This document shows positions 16,958 to 24,976 of a stretch of DNA of 64,000 nt, piece after piece. The stretch spans positions 2,232,001 to 2,296,000 of the forward strand of contig NZ_CP017755.1 in assembly GCF_001854325.1 (NCBI RefSeq). Direction: 5' to 3'. The stretch comes from Cupriavidus malaysiensis. GTDB lineage: Bacteria; Pseudomonadota; Gammaproteobacteria; Burkholderiales; Burkholderiaceae. The notes beneath the pieces are model-generated. The model worked only from the letters and a program-made list of their open reading frames with translations, ran no database searches and was not told where the DNA came from. Numbering within the stretch: the first letter of the stretch is position 1; each line of letters begins with the position of its first letter. Made by a program: the position numbers and the translations under genes.

Positions 16958-16990
16958 GTATGCGGTGCGTATGCGGTGCGTATCAGGTGC
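16958..16990. repeat. Three tandem 11-bp repeats (gtatgcggtgc)
   Basis: Two exact copies and one with two changes, followed by a partial gta. They lie between the lux-type box and the LuxR gene. Confidence 0.75.
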
Positions 16991-17004
16991 GTAGCACGCG
17001 CCTG

Positions 17005-17772
17005 TCATGGCACCGCCAGCCCGGCCAGGATCGCGCGGGCGACCGCCTCGCGGCGGTTGCGCGCGCCCAGCTTGCGGGCGGCATTGGCCAGGTGGAAGAC
17101 GGCGGTGCGCTCGCTGATGCCGAGCTGGCGGCCGATCTCGCGCGCGGAGCCGCCCGCGGCAGCGCGCGCCAGGCATTGCTGCTCGCGCGCGGTCAGGGCC
17201 GGCGCGCCGGCCCGGGGCGGTGTTGACAGGCGGCGCACCGCTTCGTGCAGGTAGAGGCCGAGCAAGGTCACGCGCGCGACGACCTGGTCGAGGCGGCGCC
17301 GCGCGGCCTCGCCGTCGTGCGCGGTGGCGGCATTGAGCAGGGCGGTGGCGCCGTGCGCGCCACGCAGCGGCACCACGATACCGCCGGCCAGGCCATGCTG
17401 GCGCGCTTCGGCGAACAGCCGCGCCGCCGCCGGACTGTCCGCGCCGCGCCGGTGCCACGGCAGCGGCAGGCCCGCCGTGGCCGCGTGCCGCACGAGCGGA
17501 TCCAGCGCCAGGTAGCCGGCCGCGCGATAATGGCGCGCCCAGGCCGGTGGCAGGGTCGACAGGCGGTGCCAGGCGGCGCCCGCCGCGGCACTGCCGTCGA
17601 TGCCATCGAAGACGAAGCGCGCCCGCTTGCCGTCGGCGCGCACGGGCCGATGCTCGGCATAGAGGAAGCAATGGAAACCCAGGCCGTCGAGCCAGCGGCT
17701 GGTGTGGTCGATCAGCGCACGGCGCGAGTCCGCGTGCAGCAAGGTGTCGAGAAACGCGAGATCCTGGGGCAT
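17005..17772 (-). CDS. LuxR-family quorum-sensing receptor/regulator (solo)
   Basis: 255 residues. N-terminal autoinducer-binding domain: relative to TraR numbering, the invariant W57, Y61, D70, P71 and W85 appear with exact spacing in WARHY, then LDPLV, then LPLPW, so the acyl-homoserine-lactone pocket looks intact. C-terminal GerE-type helix-turn-helix at about residues 190-250 (LTAREQQCLARAAAG, REIGRQLGISERTAVFHL). No luxI-type synthase is in the window, so it is a solo within this view. A las/lux-type box just past its 3' end, in front of the lipoprotein gene, is a ready target. Starts at 17772. Confidence 0.9.
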   Translation of the reverse strand: MPQDLAFLDTLLHADSRRALIDHTSRWLDGLGFHCFLYAEHRPVRADGKRARFVFDGIDGSAAAGAAWHRLSTLPPAWARHYRAAGYLALDPLVRHAATAGLPLPWHRRGADSPAAARLFAEARQHGLAGGIVVPLRGAHGATALLNAATAHDGEAARRRLDQVVARVTLLGLYLHEAVRRLSTPPRAGAPALTAREQQCLARAAAGGSAREIGRQLGISERTAVFHLANAARKLGARNRREAVARAILAGLAVP

Positions 17773-18163
17773 CGTTGGTTCCGGTCAGCGGAACGGCGGC
17801 GCTCGCGCACCCTGCGCGGCGGCGGCCGGTCCGGCTTCTGAGCGGTCAACGTTGCACGGCGGGAGATTTGTAAAAATTAATTCCGGGCAGCCTGCCCCGC
17901 CAAGGTGCGCGCCTGGCATCGCCGGACCGCGGGCACGCCGCATCCGCAGGGTTTCCAGGCCGATCCCGGTCGAAGTTGCGGGAAATTCGCGACGGATTGC
18001 GCGCCGCCCCGCCGCTTGCGCCTGTGCGCTGCCGCACTATGCTGGAAGGGCATCGCGGCACGATCTTCCCCCGGAGCGGCGCCGCCATGTGCCGTCCAAT
18101 GCGTCTGCCTGGCCGCTGTTCCACCAGGCGGAGCCTTGGCCCCGTGACTGTCAACCGGACACC
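17773..18163. other. 391-bp divergent intergenic region
   Basis: Lies between the luxR-type gene and the DPYSQGA-repeat gene. It holds the promoters of both. An AT-richer patch (gtaaaaattaattccg, about 17870-17885) is the best candidate promoter element; no gene seen. Confidence 0.5.
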
Positions 18164-18547
18164 ATGATCATGTCGAAAAAGCTTGCATTTCTTCTGACAT
18201 GCCTGGCATTGGGAAGCGCCGGAGCCGTGCATGCTCAGATGCAGCCGAAACAACCCGACCCGTACACCAGCGGCGCGGACGCCAACAGTGGTGCCCGCGA
18301 TCCTTACTCGCAGGGTGCGCGCGTCGGCGATAAGTTCGATCCCTATTCGCAAGGGGCGAATCAGTCCACCCAGCAGAACCTGGCCCCGAGCGACGTGAGC
18401 CCGCCACGCGACCCGTACTCGCAGGGAGCCAACACCGGCACGCGCGATCCCTATGGCGAGGGCGCGCGCACCATCAACCGCGACTACCCCTTCGACCCCT
18501 CCTCCGGCGCGCAGGACCGCCGCAACCCCTACTTCCAAGGCGCATGA
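18164..18547 (+). CDS. Small secreted protein with DPYSQGA repeats
   Basis: 127 residues from ATG 18164 (a second in-frame ATG at 18170 is equally possible). A signal peptide ends at VHA, about residue 24. The mature chain is low-complexity and hydrophilic with repeated DPYSQGA-like units at residues 32-38, 46-52, 59-65, 83-89 and 95-101, and the final NPYFQGA at 121-127, spaced by Asn/Thr/Arg/Gly-rich linkers. It has no cysteines after the signal peptide. The motif does not match a family I know; repeated DPY with Gly/Asn could bind metal or polysaccharide or be a structural spacer. Its stop overlaps the start of the next secreted protein (ATGA), so the two are co-translated. Confidence 0.75.
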   Translation: MIMSKKLAFLLTCLALGSAGAVHAQMQPKQPDPYTSGADANSGARDPYSQGARVGDKFDPYSQGANQSTQQNLAPSDVSPPRDPYSQGANTGTRDPYGEGARTINRDYPFDPSSGAQDRRNPYFQGA

Positions 18548-19473
18548 TCGCTTCTTCGTCTTCCCGCCGCGACCACCGCGCCGCGGCGGGCCGCCGCCGC
18601 GCGGCATCGCGGTGCGCCAGCCTGGCGCTGGCACTGCTGGCTTTCCCGGCCTGGGCCGATCCCGCTCCCGTCCCGTCATCCGCCGCCACGGCGGCAGCAC
18701 CGCCGCCGGCCGCGGCCCGCCTCGCCCGCCGCGATGACGATCCCTGCGCCACCGTATGGTTCCGTGACGGCGCCAAGGTACAGATGGAAGCCGATGGCGC
18801 CATGCCGATGTCGCGCCATACGGTGCAGCAGCGGCCACAGGTCAGCGGCGACACCTGCACCACGCAATTGCAGATCCATTCGAAAACGGCCCTGGCGGCC
18901 CTGATGGAACCCCCCGTGACCACCGACCAGCAGTACGCCGTGGTCATCGTGCCACCGCGCGGCGGCGCGCCCGGCCACGTCGAAGGCGGCGCCGTGGTCG
19001 ATGCCAGCGGCCACTACGTGCGCCTGCACGGCGAGACCCGCAGCATGGGCCGCGGCGTGTTCGACTACGCGCACCAGGACCTGAGCGAGGGCAAGGAACT
19101 CGGCGGTGAGTCGGTCACGTCCCGCGCCAGCTTCGTCATCTACGCGCGCGACTCCGGCGACGAAGTAGGCCGGCTGGAGATGCCGCACGCCACGCTGCAG
19201 GTGGCATCGCGCCGGGTCGGCAAGCGGCAGCACATCGATACGGCGCTGGGCAGCATCGAATGCGTGCCGATCCGCTACGAGCGCGTGACCGATCTCGGCC
19301 CGCTGCAGGTGGCCGGCGACGCGATACCGACCCAGCCTACCGTGATGCAGATCACCGATTGGTACTGCCCGAGCCGGGGCTTCGTGATGCGCTCCGACGT
19401 CGAGGAGAACGGCAAGGTCCAGCGCATCGACACCACGTCGATCGAGGCGCTCGACGCCACCGACGAACCGTGA
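18544..19473 (+). CDS. Uncharacterised secreted protein
   Basis: 309 residues; ATG overlaps the stop of the DPYSQGA protein gene. An Arg-rich n-region leads to a signal sequence (SLALALLAFPAWA). The mature part has a single mixed alpha/beta domain with two cysteines near the start (DPCATVW, GDTCTTQ), one mid-domain (SIECVP) and one near the end (WYCPSRG), compatible with disulfides. The segment PTVMQITDWYCPSRGFVMRSDVEENGKVQ resembles late strands of lipid-binding or outer-membrane-associated beta folds, but no family is assigned. Likely periplasmic partner of the repeat protein. Confidence 0.7.
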   Translation: MIASSSSRRDHRAAAGRRRAASRCASLALALLAFPAWADPAPVPSSAATAAAPPPAAARLARRDDDPCATVWFRDGAKVQMEADGAMPMSRHTVQQRPQVSGDTCTTQLQIHSKTALAALMEPPVTTDQQYAVVIVPPRGGAPGHVEGGAVVDASGHYVRLHGETRSMGRGVFDYAHQDLSEGKELGGESVTSRASFVIYARDSGDEVGRLEMPHATLQVASRRVGKRQHIDTALGSIECVPIRYERVTDLGPLQVAGDAIPTQPTVMQITDWYCPSRGFVMRSDVEENGKVQRIDTTSIEALDATDEP

Positions 19474-19484
19474 GAGCCGTGATG

Positions 19485-19946
19485 GCAGCGTAGTGGCCAC
19501 GCCACGGCAGCCAGCGCCACCCAGCAGGCGGCACCGAGCGGAATCAGCGCGTCGTGGAAGTGCGTCAGCAAGGAGATGGCGCGGTCCGGCACCGGTTCCC
19601 GCACCTCGGGGAAGGCCATGGTCTGCGTGATGAAGAGGCTGCGGAAGGGGCGGCGGCGCGATTCGCCGGACAGCGGCACCAGCGTTTCGCTGCGCCAGCA
19701 CAGTTCGAAGGCCCGGCTCATCGAGGCGCATTCGATCACGCGTGCCGGCGCCGCCAGGCCGCTGGCGGCAAACAGGGCATGGAAGGGAGACTGTGCATCG
19801 GCCAGCGGGTCGAGCGTCAGCCAGTCGGCGTCGAGCAACTCCCGCACCGAGCGCGCGCCGGCCAGCGGATGCCCGCGCCGCGAGGCTTCCTGCATGCTGC
19901 CGGTGTCGGCCACCGCGGCAAGCGCGCGCAACTGGTCGAGCTTCAT
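19485..19946 (-). pseudogene. LysR-type regulator remnant with internal deletion
   Basis: From ATG 19946 the frame begins MKLDQLRALAAVADTGSMQEASRR, a textbook LysR N-terminus. It jumps directly to GHPLAGARSVRELLDADWLT, which belongs in the effector domain about 90 or more residues later. The recognition helix and linker helix are therefore missing. The effector-domain part (ARVIECASMSRAFELCWRSETLVPLS) continues for about 100 residues, after which the frame runs on without a natural end; the left boundary is approximate. It sits divergent to the MFS gene at 20117, which it probably once regulated. An in-frame deletion of a few hundred bases explains the structure. Confidence 0.7.
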
Positions 19947-20116
19947 GGAAGAGGATGCCTGCAGGGCCAGGCCGGCTTTGCGGGGGGAGTCCCGGACCCT
20001 GCCCTGCCTGCGGTCCTTGACGGCGGGCAGGCGCTCGCACAATCATTGTCGGTGTGCAGCAGGTAGGCAGCAGATAGCCAACGCAGGGCCCCGTTCATCC
20101 CACCTGGAAGGGCACT

Positions 20117-21634
20117 ATGAAGCAAGGCGCGGTCATGCTGAAGGCGCATCCCGACCTGACGTCGCTGCAGGTCCACCTGTTCGGGCTGGCGCTCGGCTGC
20201 GCGACCGGCGTGGACTTCGTCGCCTCGTCGATGATGGGAGTGGCGGGCACGCACATCCGCGCCGGCGTCTTCGCCTCGCCGGAGGACTTCCTCTGGAGCC
20301 TGACCTCCTATGCGGCCGCAGCGGTGGTGGCCAACCTGGTGCTGCGGCGCATCGCAGAAGACATCAGCTACCGCGGCTACACCCTGCTGAGCCTGGCAGT
20401 CGCCGCCGCTGGCGCGCTGCTGTGCGCGCTCTGCGAGACGCCGTTCCAGCTCAGCCTCGCGCGCGCCGTGCAGGGCCTGGGCGCGGGCGGGCTGTTCTCC
20501 GCCTCGCGCATCATCATCCAGCTCGCCGCCGAGCGCGAGGAACGCCGCCCGCTCTTCCTCGGCTTCAATATCGGTGCGCTGGGCATGCCGGCGCTGGCGC
20601 CCTGGGTCACGGCCCAACTGGTGCAGAACACCGACTGGCGCACCATCTTCCTGTTGCAGGCGGCCCTGGCGCTGGCGACCTTCGCCTTCGTGCTGGCGGC
20701 CTACCCGCGCCGCATGCGCGCCACGCTGCCGCCGTGGAAGATCGAGGTCGGCAAGCTCGACTGGCTGACGGTGATCCTGCTCGGCGCCGGGGCGCTGATC
20801 CTGCTGCACGGGCTGGGCGACCTGCGCTTCTACGAATTCGCCAACTCGCCGAGCGTGGCGCTGACGCCGCTGCTCGGCCTCGCCTGCGTCGCCGCCGTGT
20901 TCGTCCACCAGCACCGGCACCCCGACCCCTGGCTCAATCCGCGCCTGCTGCTGGGCCGGCGCTATATCGCGGGCCTGTCGTTCTACGCGCTGTACTACTT
21001 CCTGGGCGGGTTGTGGGGCTACGTGGTGCCGACCACGCTGCAGTCGGGGCTCGACTTCACCTTCCAGACCGCCGGCGCGGTGCTGACCACCACCGGACTG
21101 GCCGGCTTCGGCGCGGCGCTGCTGTTCACCTTCGGCGGACCGAAGCTGGTCGGCCAGCGGCGCTATATCGCACTGGGCTACCTGATGTTCGCCGGGGCGG
21201 CCTGGCTGCTGTCCCAGCGCATGATGCCGGGCGCCTCGATCGCCGTGCTGCTGCCGGCGCTGACGCTGCAGAGCCTGACCGTGCCCTTCGTGCTGATGCT
21301 GGTGGCCGGCCTGACCTATGCCGACCTCAGCGTCGACAGCTTCGCCCATGCCTACCAGTTCAAGAACATCGTGCGGCAGGTGGCCACCGCCGGCGGCACC
21401 GGCATGGCCAGCCTGTGGCTGCAGTACGGCGAGGTGATGGCGCGCACCCAGCTGGTCGGCAACATCACGCCGTTCGCCTTTGCGCAGGAACCCGACCAGG
21501 GCACCCTGCTGCGGCTGTCGCGCCAGATCGACCAGCAAGCACTGCTGATCGCCAGCGGCAACCTGTTCGCGCTGCTGGCGGTGGCCTGCGTGGTGATCGC
21601 GCTGGTGGCGGTGGTGCAGCGGTCGTTGCGGTGA
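20117..21634 (+). CDS. MFS multidrug-type transporter, DHA2-like
   Basis: 505 residues with about 14 hydrophobic segments, consistent with the 14-TM drug:proton antiporter subgroup. The region FQLSLARAVQGLGAGGLFSASRIII is the motif-C-like LARAVQGLGAG segment of DHA2 exporters. It starts at ATG 20117 with GGAAGGG upstream. It probably exports an organic compound across the inner membrane. No membrane-fusion or outer-membrane partner is adjacent. The degenerate LysR gene upstream was probably its regulator. Confidence 0.85.
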   Translation: MKQGAVMLKAHPDLTSLQVHLFGLALGCATGVDFVASSMMGVAGTHIRAGVFASPEDFLWSLTSYAAAAVVANLVLRRIAEDISYRGYTLLSLAVAAAGALLCALCETPFQLSLARAVQGLGAGGLFSASRIIIQLAAEREERRPLFLGFNIGALGMPALAPWVTAQLVQNTDWRTIFLLQAALALATFAFVLAAYPRRMRATLPPWKIEVGKLDWLTVILLGAGALILLHGLGDLRFYEFANSPSVALTPLLGLACVAAVFVHQHRHPDPWLNPRLLLGRRYIAGLSFYALYYFLGGLWGYVVPTTLQSGLDFTFQTAGAVLTTTGLAGFGAALLFTFGGPKLVGQRRYIALGYLMFAGAAWLLSQRMMPGASIAVLLPALTLQSLTVPFVLMLVAGLTYADLSVDSFAHAYQFKNIVRQVATAGGTGMASLWLQYGEVMARTQLVGNITPFAFAQEPDQGTLLRLSRQIDQQALLIASGNLFALLAVACVVIALVAVVQRSLR

Positions 21635-21707
21635 GGATGGGAGGCGGCCGAACGCCAACACCGAGCGCTGAGCACCAACACCGAGCGCCAAGCACGAGGT
21701 CTTGGCT

Positions 21708-21729
21708 CCCTCTCCCCGCATGGAGAGGG
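21708..21729. terminator. Hairpin CCCTCTCC/GGAGAGGG
   Basis: An 8-bp perfect stem with a 6-base loop, 75 bp past the MFS stop, followed by tandem ggggagaggggtgg. It is of the type dispersed in many GC-rich proteobacterial genomes at gene ends. Confidence 0.55.
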
Positions 21730-21780
21730 TTGGGGAGAGGGGTGGGGAGAGGGGTGGTTTAGCAAGGCGCCACATCCAGC

Positions 21781-21880
21781 GAAGCCGACGGTGTGATCCA
21801 GCACACGAGCCAAGAAACGAAGCCAACGGTATGGTCCGGCACGCAAGCACAGAAACGAAGCCGATGGTGTAATCCCGGCC
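21781..21880. repeat. 38-bp direct repeat, 2.6 copies
   Basis: Units begin gaagccgacggtgtgatcc at 21781, 21819 and 21857 (the last truncated at about 24 bp). Copies differ at several positions. The repeat lies in untranslated DNA between convergent genes. Confidence 0.75.
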
Positions 21881-21923
21881 GCCGCGGTCAGCCGGCGCCT
21901 GCCCTCTCCCCCGGGCCCCCGGG

Positions 21924-21949
21924 CCCCTCTCCCGCAAGCGGGAGAGGGG
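21924..21949. terminator. REP-like hairpin between MFS and boxA
   Basis: A 12-bp perfect stem (CCCCTCTCCCGC and its complement) with an AA loop. It is suitably placed to end transcription of boxABC on the minus strand. No T-run, so it could equally be a REP-type dispersed element. Confidence 0.6.
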
Positions 21950-22054
21950 AGCAAACCCGCGGGGTGCAAACCCCTTTGCGTTGAATGAAGCCGAAACGAG
22001 AGTCACCAACACCGCACGCCAAACATAGTGTCCTGGCTCTCCCCCCCTGCCCCG

Positions 22055-23335
22055 TCAATACGTCTCCAGGTGCAGCCGCCCCTCCGCCTTCAGCGAGGCC
22101 GCGATCGCGTCCCAGTCCAGCCCGGCCTGCCGCGCCACGTCGCGCAGCGCCAGTACTACGCCCTCCTCCATGCTCTTCAGCCCGCACACATAGAAGTAGC
22201 TGTCCGGGTCCGCCAGCAGCACGGCCAGGTCGGCAGCGCGTTCGCGCATGGCGTCCTGCACGTAGCGGCGCGGCTGTCCTGGCGTGCGCGAGAACGCCAG
22301 GTTGATGTCGATGAAATCCTTGGGCAGGTTCTGCAGCGGCCCGAAGTACGGCAGTTCTTCCTTGGTGCGCGCGCCGAAGAACAGCATCAGCTTGCCGCCT
22401 TCGAAGCGGCCGCCCTTGCGCAGGCGCCGGCGCCATTCGGTCATGGCGCGCATCGGCGCACTGCCGGTGCCGGTGCAGATCATCACGATGTGCGAACGCG
22501 GATGGTTGGGCATCAGGAAGCTGGCGCCGAAGGGGCCGATCACCTCCACCTTGTCGCCCACCTGCAGGTCGCACATATAGTTGGAAGCGACGCCGCGCAC
22601 CGGATTGCCCTGGTAGTCGGCCAGCACGCGCTTGATGGTCAGCGACAGGTTGTTGTAGCCGGGCCGCTCGCCGTTGCGGGCGCTGGCGATCGAATACTGG
22701 CGCGGGTGATGCGCGCGCCCCTGCGCGTCCACGCCCGGCGGCACGATGGCGATGGACTGGCCCTCCAGCACCGGGAACGGCATGGCGCCGAAGTCCAGCA
22801 CGATATGGTGGGTGTCGTACTCGCGCCCGACCTCGGTGACGCGCACATTGCCGGCCACGGTGGCGGTGACCGACTTGCGTTCGGCCTTGGGTCCGTACAG
22901 GTTGGTGAAGGCACGCGCGGCCGACCACGGCGGCACGGTGGCGCCATAGCGCGCACTGTTGAAGGTTTCCTGGCCGGCGGTGGCCACCGGCGGCTCGGTC
23001 AGGGCCGGCTCGAGCAGGGCCGGCGCGCCGGGCGCCACGCCCTGCTCCGCCAGTTGCTGCTCGCTCAGCTCGACCGGCAGTTCGTCCCAGCCGAGCTGGT
23101 CGTCGAGGCTATAGGGCTTGGCGCGCGGCATCACGCGCCAGTTGTCGATCGAGCCGGTCGGGCATGGCGAGATGCAGGCCATGCAGAAATTGCACTTGTC
23201 GGCATCGACCACGTAGTTGCGCGAGTCGTGCGTGATAGCGTTCACCGGGCAGGTGGCTTCGCAGGTGTTGCAGCGAATGCAGATCTCGGGGTCGATCAGA
23301 TGCTGCTTGATGACGTGAGTGTCGGCCATGTCCAT
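22055..23335 (-). CDS. boxA: Benzoyl-CoA 2,3-epoxidase subunit A (BoxA), reductase
   Basis: 426 residues. The N-terminal two-cluster ferredoxin domain has [12 protein letters not shown] (about 19-30) and [12 protein letters not shown] (about 49-60), binding two [4Fe-4S]. A linker is followed by a ferredoxin-NADP reductase-type module with the FAD-binding PRQYSIAS and NADPH-binding [13 protein letters not shown]. BoxA passes electrons from NADPH to BoxB for aerobic epoxidation of benzoyl-CoA in the cytoplasm. It is the last gene of the boxC-boxB-boxA operon. Start at 23335; the leading MDMADTH could alternatively begin at the second Met. Confidence 0.97.
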   Translation of the reverse strand: MDMADTHVIKQHLIDPEICIRCNTCEATCPVNAITHDSRNYVVDADKCNFCMACISPCPTGSIDNWRVMPRAKPYSLDDQLGWDELPVELSEQQLAEQGVAPGAPALLEPALTEPPVATAGQETFNSARYGATVPPWSAARAFTNLYGPKAERKSVTATVAGNVRVTEVGREYDTHHIVLDFGAMPFPVLEGQSIAIVPPGVDAQGRAHHPRQYSIASARNGERPGYNNLSLTIKRVLADYQGNPVRGVASNYMCDLQVGDKVEVIGPFGASFLMPNHPRSHIVMICTGTGSAPMRAMTEWRRRLRKGGRFEGGKLMLFFGARTKEELPYFGPLQNLPKDFIDINLAFSRTPGQPRRYVQDAMRERAADLAVLLADPDSYFYVCGLKSMEEGVVLALRDVARQAGLDWDAIAASLKAEGRLHLETY

Positions 23336-23441
23336 GGCTGTCTCCTGGCGGTGAGCGTCCCTCGGATGCGGGGCGTTTCGTTCTGGGCGGGCGCGGTGGC
23401 GGCGCCCGCCGTGTCTCCGTGGTGTCTCGGACGGCCCGGGC

Positions 23442-24869
23442 TCAGTTGAAGCGCACGTACTCGAAGTCGACCGGCTGGCGGTTGATGCCCATCACCGGCG
23501 GCGCGATCCAGTTGGCGAACTTGCCCGGCTCCACCACGCGGCCCATCAGGCTGGCGACGAAGGCACGGTCTTCCGGCGTCGGCAGCCACTGCGGCGCGTT
23601 GGCGGCCCACTCGGCGTCGGAGATCACGCGGCCGTCCGGCGAGACCTTAACGCCGGCGAGGGCGCCGATATTGCGGTGGAAGGCCTTGTGCGGCACCTTG
23701 AGGCGGAACGGGATGCCGGCCTTGTCGATGACCTTGTTCCAGCGCTCCACGCCGGCCATGCTGTCCTTGATGTAGTCGTCGCGCAGCACTTCGTTGAGGG
23801 CGTTGAGCATCGGCACTTCCTTCTCGACCAGCTGGCCGCCGGCGGCCTGCAGCACCTTGTAGCTGTCGCCCTTGAGCAGGTGGTCGTCGGCGCGCTTGCC
23901 TTCCTCGTAGCGGCCCTTGAGGCCGGTGCTGTAGAAGGTGGCGGCATTGGACGACTCGTCGGCGCCGAACAGGTCGATGGTGACGCTGTAGTGGAAGTTC
24001 AGGTAGCGCTGGATGGTCGGCAGGTCGATCACGCCGGCCGCGCGCAGCTTGCCCGGATCATCGGTCTTGAGCTCGTTCATCACCTGGCAGGTGCGCTGGA
24101 TCACGCGCGACACGCCGGATTCGCCGACGAACATATGGTGCGCTTCCTCGGTCAGCATGAAGCGCGTGGTGCGCGCCAGCGGGTCGAAGGCGCTCTCGGC
24201 CAGGGCGCAGAGCTGGAACTTGCCGTCGCGGTCGGTGAAGTAGGTGAACATGAAGAAGGACAGCCAGTCGGGCGTCTGCTCGTTGAACGCCTGCAGGATG
24301 CGCGGATTGTCCTGCTCGCCGCTGCGGCGCTCGAGCAGGGCCTCGCCTTCCTCGCGGCCGTCGCGGCCGAAGTACTTGTGCAGCAGGTAGACCATGGCCC
24401 ACAGGTGGCGCCCTTCTTCCACGTTGACCTGGAACAGGTTGCGCAGGTCGTACATGCTGGGCGCGGTCAGGCCGAGGTGGCGCTGCTGCTCGACCGAGGC
24501 GGGCTCGGTGTCGCCCTGGGTGACGATGATGCGGCGCAGGTTGGCGCGATACTCGCCCGGCACGTCCTGCCAGGCGTCCTCGCCCTTGTGGTCGCCGAAG
24601 TGGATCTTGCGGCCGGCCTCGGCCGGGTTGAGGAAGATGCCCCAGCGGTAGTCCGGCATCTTGACGTGGCCGAAGTGGGCCCAGCCCTGCGGGTCGACGC
24701 TGATGGCGGTGCGCAGGTAGACATCGAAGCCGTGCGAGCCGTCCGGGCCCATGTCGTTCCACCAGCTCAGGTAGTTGGGCTGCCATTGCTCCAGCGCGCG
24801 CTGCAGCGTGCGGTCCTCGCTGAGGTTCACGTTGTTGGGGATCTTGTCGCTGTAGTTGATGCCGGACAT
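23442..24869 (-). CDS. boxB: Benzoyl-CoA 2,3-epoxidase subunit B (BoxB), di-iron oxygenase
   Basis: 475 residues from ATG 24869 ([13 protein letters not shown]), behind GGAGACAACG; the longer frame extends into the boxC spacer and is rejected. Length matches the family. Carboxylate-bridged di-iron ligands are visible in the E-x2-H motifs EEGRHLWAM and TEEAHHMF within the four-helix core. The enzyme inserts one O2 atom into benzoyl-CoA to give 2,3-epoxybenzoyl-CoA. It lies 107 bp after boxC and 106 bp before boxA on the same strand. Confidence 0.97.
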   Translation of the reverse strand: MSGINYSDKIPNNVNLSEDRTLQRALEQWQPNYLSWWNDMGPDGSHGFDVYLRTAISVDPQGWAHFGHVKMPDYRWGIFLNPAEAGRKIHFGDHKGEDAWQDVPGEYRANLRRIIVTQGDTEPASVEQQRHLGLTAPSMYDLRNLFQVNVEEGRHLWAMVYLLHKYFGRDGREEGEALLERRSGEQDNPRILQAFNEQTPDWLSFFMFTYFTDRDGKFQLCALAESAFDPLARTTRFMLTEEAHHMFVGESGVSRVIQRTCQVMNELKTDDPGKLRAAGVIDLPTIQRYLNFHYSVTIDLFGADESSNAATFYSTGLKGRYEEGKRADDHLLKGDSYKVLQAAGGQLVEKEVPMLNALNEVLRDDYIKDSMAGVERWNKVIDKAGIPFRLKVPHKAFHRNIGALAGVKVSPDGRVISDAEWAANAPQWLPTPEDRAFVASLMGRVVEPGKFANWIAPPVMGINRQPVDFEYVRFN

Positions 24870-24976
24870 CGTTGTCTCCGTCGCTGTCTTGCTTCCGGGT
24901 GGATGGAATGGCCCTGCCGCGCGCCACGCGGACCCGCGCGGCAGGACGATGCTGGGGGGAAGTCGGCGCGCGCCCC

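Larger units (their letters stand above)
21635..22054. other. 420-bp repeat-rich region between convergent genes
   Basis: Between the MFS (+) and boxA (-) genes. It holds two hairpins and a 38-bp direct repeat, listed separately, plus the doublet aacaccgagcgc near 21655-21690. No gene seen. Confidence 0.7.
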
